64,000 bases of DNA from Sanghuangporus weigelae (Eukaryota; Basidiomycota; Agaricomycetes; Hymenochaetales; Hymenochaetaceae), in the NCBI GenBank assembly GCA_033182465.1, contig CP137323.1, forward strand, positions 2,649,099 to 2,713,098, written 5' to 3'. The notes beneath the pieces are model-generated. The model saw nothing but the letters and a program-made list of their open reading frames with translations, made no database searches and had not been told where the DNA came from. The position numbers and the translations under genes are program-made. Below are positions 24,499 through 36,062 of the stretch, in pieces (the first letter of the stretch is position 1; each line of letters opens with the position of its first letter).

Positions 24499-24540
24499 CG
24501 ACGCTGACGACGACGACGACGACGACGACGACCGACGACA
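24499..24540. repeat. GAC trinucleotide microsatellite upstream of the G-alpha gene
   Basis: A GAC repeat with minor interruptions lies in the 5' flank of the G-alpha gene about 430 nt before the start codon. A pyrimidine-rich tract (CTCC and CTTCC repeats, about 24865-24897) follows. Such CT-rich tracts are common in core promoters and 5' leaders of well-expressed fungal genes, so this stretch is probably promoter or 5' UTR. Confidence 0.7.
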
Positions 24541-24973
24541 TTGTCTAACGGTAGTGTTGTACAACAGCTGCCGCGACTCGCGCCAGCCTCGCTCACGCCA
24601 CGCCACACTACACTCTGATCTCGTCGTACTGCCATTACACACATCCTGCCTACTCTGCGTGGCCTCTATTGCTACTTGCATCGTACTCCGACTGTCCTTC
24701 GAGACCGGGTTTGTCGAGAAGAATTGTTTAAACCGAGTGGCGGAACCCGAATACCGGAGATCAGGCTCCAGGCGTGGGTTTGGTGAACCGCAACTTTCAT
24801 CTATCTCCTGCCTGCCTTTTTGGGCAATAATTAATTTCTTCCGCCCATTCACCCCTCCCATCACTCTCCTCCCTCCCTTCCTTCCTTCCTTCCTCTGTAA
24901 CCACATCCACCAACGTCCCACTACGACGACGACATAATCTGGAAGTGTCGACTTTGAGAGCCGCGCTGCCAGC

Positions 24974-26203
24974 ATGGGCGCCTGCGTCAGCACCCAGCAG
25001 GACCGTGCAGAGAAGGAACGCTCAGACGATATAGACAGACAGATAGAAGAGGACTCGCGAAGATTTAGAAAAGAATGCAAAATTCTCTTACTCGGTGCGT
25101 TATTGTCTGTACTCTGAAAAATCATTCGTCTGATTGTAACGTGACGCAGGGAGCGGTGAGTCGGGCAAATCAACGATTGTAAAGCAGATGAAGATCATCC
25201 ATCAAAATGGGTATACACGAGAAGAACTGGCCAGCTATCGACTAACAGTCTATCGAAATCTACTCGAGAGTGCACAGGCGATCGTCCTTGCCATGCGCAA
25301 ACTCGCTATCGATCCCGTCCTTCCCGCGAATCGTGCACACGCCGACATGATCCTTGCTTATAAAGTCGACCCACCGTCATCAATTGCAGCTGCATCGTCG
25401 TCAGCCGCCGGTGCGAGCGCGGCTGCGGCCAGCTTCGAGTTCAGCGAAGAGGTGGCTGCTGCTATCGACGCACTCTGGAGCGATCCGATCATTCCGAAGA
25501 TCATGGACCATAGCAGCGAGTTTTATCTCATGGACTCGGCGAGCTATTTCTTCAGTGAAGTCAAGCGAATTGGTAAACCGGGTTATGTACCGACGGAGAC
25601 GGACGTGCTACGAGCGCGGCAGAAATCGACAGGAATTGTTGAGACGAGGTTCAACATGGGCCAACTCAGCATACACATGTTCGACGTAGGCGGGCAAAGA
25701 AGCGAACGAAAGAAATGGATACATTGTTTCGAGAGCGTGACGTCCATTATCTTTTGCACAGCCCTTTCGGAGTACGATCAGGTGTTACTGGAGGAGGCGG
25801 GTCAGAATCGGATGGTCGAGAGCTTAGTGTTATTCGAATCGGTGATCAACTCGCGATGGTTCCTGCGAACGAGTATCATCTTGTTCTTGAATAAGATTGA
25901 CGTCTTCAAGAGCAAGCTTCCGAAGGTACCTTTGGAGAAGTATTTCCCAGAGTACACAGGTGGTCCGGATATCAATAAGGCGGCCAAGTATATTTTATGG
26001 CGATTCATGCAGGCGAACAGAGCAAGGCTGAGTGTTTATCCTCAGTGAGTTCGCACTTGGCTTCCCTTTCCTTTTGCTCTCTGACATTGACTTTGTGTGC
26101 TAGTCTGACTCAAGCAACGGACACTGGGAATATCAGACTCGTATTCGCAGCAGTAAAAGAAACGATATTGCAGAACGCGCTCAAGGACTCGGGGATCCTA
26201 TAG
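24974..26203 (+). CDS. Heterotrimeric G protein alpha subunit
   Basis: Three exons, join(24974..25094,25150..26044,26104..26203). The N-terminus MGACVS fits N-myristoylation at Gly2 and palmitoylation at Cys4, so the protein should sit at the plasma membrane. The GTPase motifs are in order: P-loop GSGESGKST spanning intron 1, switch [13 protein letters not shown], switch [18 protein letters not shown], and TQATDT in place of the more usual TCATDT. A low-complexity Ala/Ser insert ([20 protein letters not shown]) lies in the all-helical domain, where standard G-alphas have none. The switch I Thr that contacts Mg appears as Ser in KSTG. The C-terminus KDSGIL has no Cys at position -4, so pertussis-type ADP-ribosylation is not expected. 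The gene is complete. Its receptor partner is not known, and a seven-pass protein lies at 51.9-55.2 kb. Confidence 0.95.
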
Positions 26204-28716
26204 CACCCGACCTCATCGCATCGTCCAGCCATTTATCATCACGACACATCTCTAACGTCTCCTTTCTGACCCCTCTACGCTGATCTCCGTCGCCTCTCTC
26301 CTAATGTCGTTTCGCATCTGCAACCTTCAAGTAACGCCGCCTGCCTGATTACACTCTTCTCCTTGTCATTGCCTTCGTCGCTCTATGGAAGCCCTCCCGT
26401 CACAATACCGCCGTCATTTTCCCCCATATATCAGTTGATTCTTGCTTAGCTTTTATCCCATGGTTTGGTCTCGCTTTGTCACCTGTGTCTCTTACGTACC
26501 CATCACGCCTCCATCTTAACGAACTCATCTCAGCTATTATCGTTATAATCATTCCTCCCACCCTCCTTCCTCTTCTCACCCTCTTATCCGTCCATTTCAT
26601 TGATCTCGCTTCATTTACCCGATGTCGATGCATTTCTCGATTCCATTTACTTCGTGAGTCTTGTTCTTTGGATCTCATTCGAAGAGGCGATGCTGATAAA
26701 ATGTTGTGTGTGTAGCCATATCAAACGCTATAGGAGCGTTGTATACTATTGACTAGTTTATTTCGCTTTGCCGAATGAAATGCATTTCTTTCGCGATTCA
26801 AACGCCTGCTCGTTTGGGCTTTCATCAAATCAAAGAATAGAGTGCTGCAAAGCAACGAACAAGGCTGATATGACTCTTCTATCGATTTTCAATGCCATTA
26901 CGAGGCAATTCGGAGCAAGACAAGGTTAGAATGTTTTACGATTGCTACCAACAGATGGGATGCAAATAGGGATGAATGGCCGATAGCCGTGTTGCCCGAG
27001 ACACCGGCATATATCACTCCTCATCACTTCGCATTGCTATCTAACGCTATTTATCAGTGGATCAAGCGACGTGTAGTTGATAGATGGCTGGTCGGTTTCG
27101 GCACCTTTCTGGACATCAGCTTCAACATTACGATCATTAAGGGCATGCCATCAATAGGTCTGTGGTGGGGCATGAATTTTTTGACCTTGCAGGACAGAAC
27201 CGCGCACGTGCGCCGACTTCTCCACAGTCAATCAGTCAAAGTTGGAGATGTGGCGTCCTGAAGCGCCGTGCTCTCCGGTTGGAAGTATGACGACTAGTGC
27301 GGATGAACATGTGCAGGTGGTACGCACCTGTGCCTGTGTTACCCGGGGTTAATATCGGCGTCCGAGTCTCTTGGGGAGTAGTGCTTAGTCTTGGACTCAA
27401 GCTCGGATGGACGTACGCGAACAGAAACTGTGGGTGCAATGGTGAACAGTACTGAGAACCGCCGCCGGCGACTGCGATGCCTGGTGTTCGACGAATAAGG
27501 GGTCGTTGTGCCGCATACTACAAACGTGCCGGCGACTTATGCTGTGCAGGCCACTGGCCACTTCGACAAGATCTCTCTGAGGGTGATGGTAGTATATGTG
27601 CGCGTCACTGCCGACAGCACATTTCTATTCTTGGAGGCAGAGTCACGGATTAGACTTCTCGCTCGCTTGGCCTTTTGGAAGTGGTTGGGAATGGCGGTGT
27701 CACTGGCATGTCGTCGATTTCCGGTGGCGAGTGCGTCCCCCACTCAAGTCCGTGATTCGCTTTCTTTTTCGGTGCAGGTGTGACAGATCACGGTAAGAAA
27801 GGAAAACGCAGGGAGTTTCTTAGTGCATTTGAACCAGACCCAAAAGGCAAAGATGAACAAGGAACTTCGAGGTCTACTTCATCGAGTAGGGGTTAGGCAC
27901 CTCTTTGCTCGAACTTGTCTCTCCATCTCGCTGCACTTCGACTACGTTTCGTTTCGCATTACCCTTCTGCTTCAAAATCACCTATCGTTACGCTTTGGTA
28001 CTTCAGCATGATCAAAATTCTTTCACGACCAGGGATGAATTCAATTGATTCGAAATTTCTCTTTGTTACAACTCTATCGCAAGAGTAATATGCACCCACT
28101 AGAGACGACCCATATGAAGAGCCGAAGATGGATTTCCGACGGTGCGATGAAGAACATCTAACGATTCGTGTCAACAGAACGATGCTTGCTACGGTGACCT
28201 TCCAGGGGAAAAGTATGTATTTTCTACGCTCGTATGCTGATCTGAGGACGAGCGTCATATTGTTCCGCGTGAAGAGGTAATAGCGCGGAGACAAAAGTCC
28301 GAGAAGATAAGTAATCAAGGTTCGGAACAAATATCCTTTAGATCAATACCAAGATGAGAAGGGTAGGTGACATGCGGTGAGATGACGAAGGTCCACTTCA
28401 AAGTTTACCTAGCGCTCTTTCCAGCGAATTAGATATAGAAAAATTTCTAATTCAAAAGTGTTTTTGGCGAGATAACACCATTGCACTTGTGATCCCGTTC
28501 GATAGTTTTCGGGACATAATCGAGAGCCATCAAGACAACCGGAAAGCAAATAAGGCTACACAGAAACTGAACCATACATTCATCGGCAATACCCGCCAGC
28601 TCAGGAGGAGGCAGAGGAGAAGGAGGACGTCTTTGACTAGTTAATAAATACGAAGGTACTAAGCAGGAAAACATACTACGAAAAGTGTTTAACAGTACAT
28701 GGAACACGCGTACCAT
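26204..28716. other. Long intergenic region, no gene seen
   Basis: This 2.5-kb region lies between the convergent G-alpha and FAD monooxygenase genes. The longest frames (for example near 26989-27261 and 27508-27783) are under 95 aa, without conserved motifs or splice partners. The first few hundred bases are pyrimidine-rich and probably 3' UTR of the G-alpha gene. Confidence 0.5.
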
Positions 28717-30297
28717 TCATGCGACAAGCGCTTCATTCTCTCGGGACTCGCGAAGCGAGGCTTCGCCTTCCTCCTTCCACCATATCTCTGCGACCTCGTC
28801 CGCATCGTACGAAAACTGCTCAATGTTGAGACTCTGGTCTGCCCATTGATTTGGGTTCCCCTTCGTCACATTCTCAAGCTGCGTCAAGTCTCCGTCCTTC
28901 ATACATTCGTTTTCCAGCTCCATGGCCTCGCGCATCAATTCGTCACGCGCTTGTTGCTCGGGACCATCTGGTAGATGGAAGATGCGCTGATTGAGACGGG
29001 AGCTCGCCTGAGTCTTTGCCGTACGCTCTAGCCGTAGCTTCTCGTATGCCTTAAGGAGAATCGGGATCTGCGAGATATGGCTGAGGTGAGAGAGAAGGGA
29101 GCCAAGGACGGCAGCATCCTCTATTGCCATGGCTGCACCCTGTGCACGATAAGGCTGAGAAAATATGCGAGTTGAGCCTTGTTCTTGGGGCTTGATAGAA
29201 TTGAAAGCGCTCACTAGCATGGGATGGCAGGAATCACCGAGTAGCACGACACGATCATCCGGATGCACCCACGTTTCCAAAGGCTTGCGATCCATTAGTC
29301 TCCATTTGAGAGTAGATTGAACAAATGACAAGAGTTTGTGAATGCTAAAACGATCTTTGATGAGAAGGATCGCCTCGCTAAAGACGTCCGGGCCTTACCG
29401 TGGGTCATAGTCCTCAAAATCCTCGCGTAGTTTCTCTGCGCTTCCTTCTGCTGTCCATGATTCTACTGAACCGTCGTCTGGGTGAATCATGACCAGATTA
29501 AACTCCTTCTTCGCTTTCTTTAAATTGCAAATAAGCAAGGCAGCAGCGGTGATAAATCTTAAAATACTAACAATGCAATAGGTCATCAGATGTCTCCTAG
29601 GAGCCATCCAAGCTGTCATCTCTGGATGGTCCACGAAGGGCTTCAACTCGGGATCTTCAAGCATTAAACTTGTAGGAATAATAGCTCGATACGCGGCGTC
29701 TCCAGTGGGCTCGGCTTTGTCGGGCCTTCCCAGAACGAGGGTCCTAACGATGCTCTTCACGCCGTCCGCCCCAACTATTATGTCTCCTGAGATCACTTCT
29801 CCGGAAGTCAGAGTGACGGAGACTTGCGGTTTCGGTGTCGGATCGACTGTTTCAACAGTCGAGTTCAGTCGCAATTTAACGCGAGGCGAAGCTATGGCGG
29901 TGTCTTTAATCAAATCATGAAGATCCGCTCGGTGCACATGATAATATGGGGCGCCGTGTCTGCGTCGCATAACTTCACCCCAGTGAGAGCGACCAACGAT
30001 GTTGCCATTGTCATACCGACGGAATACGATGGATTCGGGCTCTACGCCTACTTCTGCAAGTCTGTCTTTTAGACCCCACCGTTCGAGAAGACGAGTTACG
30101 TTCGGTGAGACCTGTATTCCTGCACCTACTTCACTAATGCGTTTGGCAGCCTCGATGATTGTCACTTCATGACCCGCTTGTGCTAGGCAATGAGCAGCAG
30201 CAAGACCACCTAGACCGCCACCAATGACAAGAATATGCAACCGCAGAGGCGCCTTTTGTCCATAGTAAGGATGCTTGGTAGTGACTGACTCTGGCAT
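28717..30297 (-). CDS. FAD-dependent monooxygenase, salicylate hydroxylase-like
   Basis: Four exons, complement(join(28717..29154,29215..29344,29399..29517,29572..30297)), encode 470 aa, normal for single-component aromatic hydroxylases. Residues about 20-50 carry the Rossmann dinucleotide-binding motif VIGGGLGGLAAAHCLAQAGH ending with an acidic residue. The DG motif that contacts both FAD and NADPH is IIVGADGVKSIVR. The second FAD motif is VVLLGDSCHPML, followed after an intron by QGAAMAIEDAAVLG. These features define the group that includes salicylate 1-monooxygenase and 6-hydroxynicotinate monooxygenase. The substrate is not determinable. The introns of 54 and 60 nt have no stop and were placed by family alignment. 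The gene is divergent from the class V aminotransferase, about 560 nt away. Confidence 0.93.
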
Positions 30298-30861
30298 GTC
30301 GAGTGGGTGATCAGCAGAAGAAGAAGCAGTTTTCGTTAACGGGAGAGAGATGCACAGAAAATATACGTTGCGCGGGCAATGGTCTGAGCTGAGCTAAAAT
30401 AATCTGCCTGAGCAGTTCATCCGTCCCATGACCATCATTATTCACCGAGGAGGACAGTCGGACAACAGATTAGATAATCATTCACTTATTATCAGCGCAG
30501 GCAGGCACAAGATGACAAGTAATGCAAATGCAAATAAAAAAATGCCCGGTAGAGAGGAAATATCTTTGATCCGAAGCAGAGATTGGAACCAGTGTACATA
30601 CATTCATGCTGACTGGCGATCTGAATCAGGCCGGGCTGGATGCCAAGAAAGTATCGAATATTGTCAAGGACTCGGAACAGAAGAAGATTCATAAAATCAA
30701 AATCGCGCAAGTCTCAATCATTCACGAAACGGAAACAATATTTGTCCATCGTGTGAGCATTCATCACGTGCCATTGCACACGCCATCATCATGATTCACC
30801 TACTACACGCTCATCGATTCAACATGACTTCCTCTGCTATCTGTCCTCTCACAACTTTACG
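30298..30861. promoter_or_regulatory. Bidirectional intergenic promoter region
   Basis: 564 nt separate the start codons of the divergent FAD monooxygenase and aminotransferase genes and must contain both promoters. I cannot identify specific factor sites with confidence. Confidence 0.5.
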
Positions 30862-32393
30862 ATGTTGGACATCGACAAGGTCCGCTCGAGCTTTCCATCG
30901 CTAAGGGACGGTTACATCTTTGCTGATAGTGCTGGAGGATCGCAATGCCTAGAATCTGTTGCTGCAAAAGTCTCTGATTATTTGATGAATACGAACGTGC
31001 AACTTGGTGATCATTTATTTAGGCTAAATGCTCTCCCTAATACAATATGCTCATCTATCACTCACTTATCAAGGTGCCGACTACGATGTCTCAGTCAAGA
31101 GCACAAACAGAGTCGCCGAAGGAGCGGAGACAACTGCGCAGCTTATAAATGCTGCTTCTCCGGACGAAGTGACGTTTGCATCAAGCTCAACTCAGGCAGC
31201 GGAGAATCTTGCGAGAGCAATAGAGAAAGACGTACTTGATGATGAAGAATTGATATTAACGGGTGAACATGAAGGTACATGCGCTGCCTTCCTTTGGTTA
31301 CCAATGTGAGCCGATTATTGAAAGATGTATTTCAGCGAATGCTGGCCCATGGAAGAAACTTGCTGTCCGTCGAGGTTTGACTATAAAAACCTGGCCGCAC
31401 ACTCAGTCGGCCTCGGCTCCGAATAATCCGTACAGCGTTGAGCTCGCAATTGATGCTCTCCTTCCGCTCATCACCGCAAAGACTCGTCTCGTCGCATTCA
31501 CGTCATGCTCCAACATCCTTGGGACAATAGTTGATGTCGAAAACGTTATCAAAGCTATCCGCGCTGAAGCCGCTAAACACGGTGCTCGGAAAGTCGAAGT
31601 TTCTGTAGATTGTGTCGCTTATGCTCCACATCGTCGAATTGATGTCAAAAAATGGGACGTAGACTATTGCTTCTTCAGCTACTACAAGGTTAGATTGCAA
31701 CTGTCGTCCCCCCCCCCCCCCCTAAAAATTGACTGACATTCTCTCAAGGTCTATGGTCCGCATATATGCGCTCTCTATGCCCGCGCAGGATCTTTGGCTA
31801 ATTCCTTAAGCGCGTTAACACATCACTTCCTGAGTGTCGACAAGATTGCCTACAAGATCAGTCCTGGAGGTGCTGGTTATGAACTCACCTATGCCGTCTC
31901 TGCAGTCCTCCCATATCTACAGTCTCTCTCTCCATCGGGAAACATTGATGATAGCTTCGCCCTTATTGCTGCGCACGAACAGGGACTATTGAAGCCGCTC
32001 ATTGGCTATCTTACCAGCGATGAGGCTAGAGCTCGTGGCATACTAATTGTCGGAAGTGAGATTGTCGATGCGTGGCGTGCACCGACGATAAGCTTTGTAG
32101 TTTCTGGAGAGCGTCCTATTCCGAGCTCGGATATAGTAGCGCAGTTTGACAAGAAAGGAAAGGTGAGAGTATTCAAGTGCGACCTTGGATAGTACATTCT
32201 TATTTTGTTCATCCTCTTACAGATTGGTATCCGTTACGGCCATTTCTACGCGTACACCCTCGTCGACACGCTACAACCAAGGATAAATGTCGACGATGGA
32301 GTCGTTCGTATCTCTCTCGTCCACTACAATACTATCGAAGAAGTGAACACGCTTGTCTCTGTTTTAAAGGAGGCCCTTCAGACCCTCTCGTAG
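30862..32393 (+). CDS. PLP-dependent class V aminotransferase, cysteine desulfurase-like
   Basis: Five exons, join(30862..31006,31074..31274,31336..31688,31749..32162,32223..32393), encode 427 aa. The start MLDIDKVRSSFPSLRDGYIFADSAGG matches the aminotransferase V fold. ASPDEVTFASSSTQAAENLARAI is the cofactor-phosphate region. VSVDCVAYAPHRRIDVKKWDVDYCFFSYYKVYGPH contains the Asp that pairs with the pyridine nitrogen and the Schiff-base lysine, Lys233, the last codon of exon 3. The overall pattern is that of the cysteine desulfurase-like VC1184 subfamily rather than mitochondrial Nfs1. No active-site cysteine loop is evident, so desulfurase activity is doubtful. The third intron contains a run of 15 C (31708-31722). 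The gene shares its upstream region with the FAD monooxygenase, which may mean co-regulation. Confidence 0.9.
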
Positions 32394-33711
32394 TGTATAG
32401 GGTAAGGGGCTAGATATAGACAGGAGTCGTTTGAAATGGGAGAAATTCGTAGAAATTGTAACGCAGTTTGGAGTGCAGGTAAATCTTAATATTAAAAACA
32501 GGACTTTTTAACACAGCCACCGCTGACTAAATTCGGACCTTGAACTTGAGCGCTTCTTTTCTCATTTCCCGCGTGATGCCAAGGTGATTCTACTACATTA
32601 AGGAGTTTGATCGCCGGTGATCTGCAGATCAATCTGCCTCCACACCACTTCATCAACACATTAATTCATTCCTTGAGGGAAAAAAAACCAGAAAAAAAGC
32701 AGGGGGACTCAAAGCATGTATGCATTACATGGATGTGCTCATCAGCCAAAGCACTATTCAAGCCTTGCTGGAAAAAAGGAAAAAAACTAGGAAAATTTCG
32801 GACATGTATGCAATGAACAAGTGTGATCAGCATCCAAAAACTCTGTTCCTCCTTGCATAATCCAATTCAGTGTGTCCCAGTAGACTGATTAATTTGGGTA
32901 AAGCTGTGAAAGTTTCTGCTAAATATGAACAGATCAGATAAGCTCAATGGAGTTCCTTTCATTTTCTTATTTCTGTACAATACATGCACAAATCAGTGCA
33001 CCTGACTTCAAGCGTACATACAACTGATGTGTTGGATTAATCTCAAGTTGGATAGACAGAATAACTAGTGACAAAGACTATGACTTATGGCCAGCAGGGT
33101 TTTCGGCGAAGCCGAAAACGCGAGTTGCTGGTTTGTGATCCATTTGGCAGTTAGTGTAAAGGAATAAAGCATTTGTTTTCAGCGGTGACGACAGGTAAAT
33201 CACGTGACTAAAGGCTATTTTGAATGCCGGTTTCCCTGGAAATCATGTTATTATATTATCATCTTCTTGCAGACCGTTGGCGATATTCCGCGATATTCCG
33301 TTGTAATGAACTGGGAGAAAAGGTTTCCAGAATTCGAGGAATGCATGCATGCGAAGGATCCTTCCTTCAATTCATGTTTTGTTTGCTCATGCTTCTGCTT
33401 AGATACGGCAAGATACGGTGTATCATAATAATGCTGTTTGATTGAGCGCTCTGTTACTTGTGCTCGTCTAATGGATTTGGTTACGCGGTCCCGACGGGTC
33501 ACTGATACGTGATCGGAACGGCCAATGGAAGGCGGCGATAAGTGGGATTGTATGGTACCTGCTTATCGTCCAAAATCTCTCACTCCAGACGCGCGGCGTT
33601 CTCACCTATTCCATCAAAGTTTCCGTTCCCTCGCCATGCCAGCAATACATATGCTCGCGACCTTCTCGAGGGGTGCCGGCAGATATTGTAACGCCATAGC
33701 GTATCACCGCC
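32394..33711. other. Intergenic, contains one strong hairpin
   Basis: This 1.3-kb stretch lies between the aminotransferase and the DUF3602 gene. The only notable structure is the inverted repeat at 33091-33131. Otherwise there is A-rich sequence around 32680-32790 and short unsupported frames. Confidence 0.5.
33091..33131. repeat. Compound inverted repeat / hairpin
   Basis: Outer arms CCAGCA and TGCTGG enclose a perfect 9-bp inner stem, GTTTTCGGC and GCCGAAAAC, around a GAA loop. The position, about 580 nt before the DUF3602 gene, and the unpaired sides do not fit a bacterial-type terminator. It may be a remnant of a small inverted-repeat element. I see no target duplication. Confidence 0.65.
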
Positions 33712-35749
33712 ATGACCTCTTCACGCGACCAAGGTGAGGAGCCTGGTGCATCGCGTCCGCGAATACGTCTTTCCGTTCCAACGTTGAACATATCGCGTCT
33801 TGCGAGTCCGTTATCAAGCCCGCGGAAGGAGAAAGAAAAGGGCAAGGTAATTAAGCTTTTCATCCGTACTCGTCATCTCTGAGTATGATAACGTTGTAGG
33901 TGTCGTCATCAGGACGCGGAGGTTTGGGCAACATTCGTGCCACAAAGTCTCAGCAATTTGACAAGTCCGGGTCCTCGGCTCTTCATCCACCACTCTCGCC
34001 GACTTCTTTATATTCCTTCTCTGCTCAAACGGTCTCGGCATCGGAATCTGGATCAAGCGGGGTCTCGCTATATTCGGTATCCTCTGGCGTCGATAAGCGT
34101 GTTAGCACCAGCACGACTCAATCGAAACGGTCTTGGAATAGGAGCACAGGTTGCCTTGTTTCTGATGATGTTGGTACTTCTGGATATACCCGCTCCGAAG
34201 AGATGTCTTCGCAATTTGGTTCTCCGAGATCTTCGACTTTCAGGAGCCAGCTTCGCGAGTCTTTATTCTCTATGAACTCCGTAAATACCTTTGGGATCCC
34301 TCGTGTACCAAAATCCAGTGTGTCGACAGGTTCGAAATCGCCATCCCAAGGCCGGTCGCCCATGAGTCTGGAGTATGCGAAACATATTGTCACGGATACA
34401 GCCATGCGAGCGGAGGAGAAACGCTTACAGGCCGCCGTTAATAATCAGCTTATAGGGCAGACTAGCGGGACGAAAACGGCTCCCGTGGAGAAGATTCGTA
34501 CGGGGCGAGGTGGTGCTGGAGCTTATACGAAAGTCAACAAGGACATTGATGCAGGTGAGCTTTCCTTTTCGCTTTTCATACCGTAGCATGCGGATTGTCG
34601 TATCATTTCTTCCTTCTATATGCAATTCTTTTTCCTTACTTCTGTTGGCTGCCGTACGAGTTCCGTCCAACGGAAGAGAAATTTTCAGCTCTATGGACGT
34701 TATTTCACCCGTCACTCCGCCTTGATTTCAGATGATAACATCCTTCATCTTGAATAGGACTATTCCCTACAACTGCGGCCTTAACACGCGAACATGACCT
34801 TCGCCTTGCTGCTCAGGAGCGGCAGATCATTGAAACATCGCGATTACGATCGTCAGTAGTGCGCAAGACAGGTCGGGGTGGTCTCGGAAACGTCAGTACT
34901 AGGAAGGGAAGAGAGCGGCAGGAAAAGCGAAAGTCGAGTGCGGCCAACAGGAAATCCGATTCTGAACTCGCGAAGATGGCGAGTAGAACCAAATCGAAAC
35001 GAAGACGGAGTTCCATCACTCTTGAAGATGGCGAGATTGACGGAGAACGAGTAGGAAATCCCCATCGTGCCCATCCGCGAAGTGGTAGCACATCATCGCA
35101 CGCCGGTTCTCTCAACAAAAGGCACTTTCACGTGCGAAGAAAGGGGATCAATCGTCTGTGGTCAGCTGTCGCGAACGTCGGTGCTAAGAGCAACCGGACA
35201 AAGAAAAGAGAATACACCGAATTTGAGATCGTAGAATTGAGTCCAAATGTCGAGCACGACGAGGAACATGCTAGTCCTCTCTCTCCCGAGGCCGCCGCAG
35301 TGTCTTGTATCATGTCGGCCTCAGCCGCAGCTAGTGCCAATAGAGCGCTTGCATTAGCACGCTTGGAGCGGCAGAGTCGCAAAATTCAACTCGGTGAAGT
35401 GCGCGAAGAGGAAGCCTGGATTGATGAGGACAGACAGGATGCGAGTACTACTCCCATCATTCCTAGAGAGGACCTCAAGAGACACCTCCAGTCTCTACCA
35501 TCAGGTAGCAGCGACACGGAAAGTCGCTCATTGAACGCCGGCCATATGTCCCGAATCCAGTCCAGTCTAGACCATAGGGCGGATTCGAACAATACGATGC
35601 GGAGACATCCATTCGCAAACGCAGAAGGAGGAGCAACGGTCTCTAGAGAATCGATCGGGACCTTTGGAATGAGAAGGAATTCCTTTGTTTATGAGAAAGA
35701 TGAAGACGACACTGAAAGTATTATCGATCCTTATATACACTCCCCCTGA
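33712..35749 (+). CDS. DUF3602-type protein with GRGGxGN repeats
   Basis: Three exons, join(33712..33846,33900..34554,34758..35749), encode 593 aa. ATG 33712 (MTSSRDQGEEP) opens a short exon that runs in frame to the repeat region. The defining motif occurs three times: GRGGLGN just after intron 1, GRGGAGAYTK before intron 2, and GRGGLGN in exon 3. These are the short repeats of the fungal DUF3602 family, whose function is unknown. Between them the protein is Ser/Thr-rich and disordered. The last third has basic Lys/Arg runs (KSKRRR), an acidic stretch and ends DPYIHSP. Intron 2 (203 nt) is longer than the neighbours and could conceal a tiny exon. There is no signal peptide or membrane segment. 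It is probably cytosolic or nuclear. Confidence 0.85.
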
Positions 35750-36062
35750 AACATCCTTTATATACCCCGTTCTGTGTCCGCTTGTTCGCTTCGCGTCGGA
35801 GGTCTTTCTTCGTTGCTCCCCTCATGTTTCTACTCGCAGACCCGATATTCTCATCTGTCCTCGTTTGTTTGCTGTCAGTCGTTCCTCCGCCCCAGATTAT
35901 TCTTCCTTTTCTTCGTGTGTAAAAGTAGGATAGAATTTTGTCCCGATAGACCCGAGAGCTCTTTTGGGATTGTATAAATCATTTTTCCCACGCGTAAGAA
36001 TATGTCGTGTCGTGGGCAACACTCCGATTATCTCATTTCACATGATTGAGCATTCTTCACCT
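35750..36062. other. Short intergenic region
   Basis: About 310 nt between the DUF3602 gene and the acyl-CoA dehydrogenase gene, same strand. It is pyrimidine-rich with no gene seen. Confidence 0.6.

Noticed and set aside
26989-27783. Candidate small genes in the 26.2-28.7 kb gap
   Set aside because: Frames under 95 codons without conserved blocks or plausible splice sites. Nothing beyond chance expectation.
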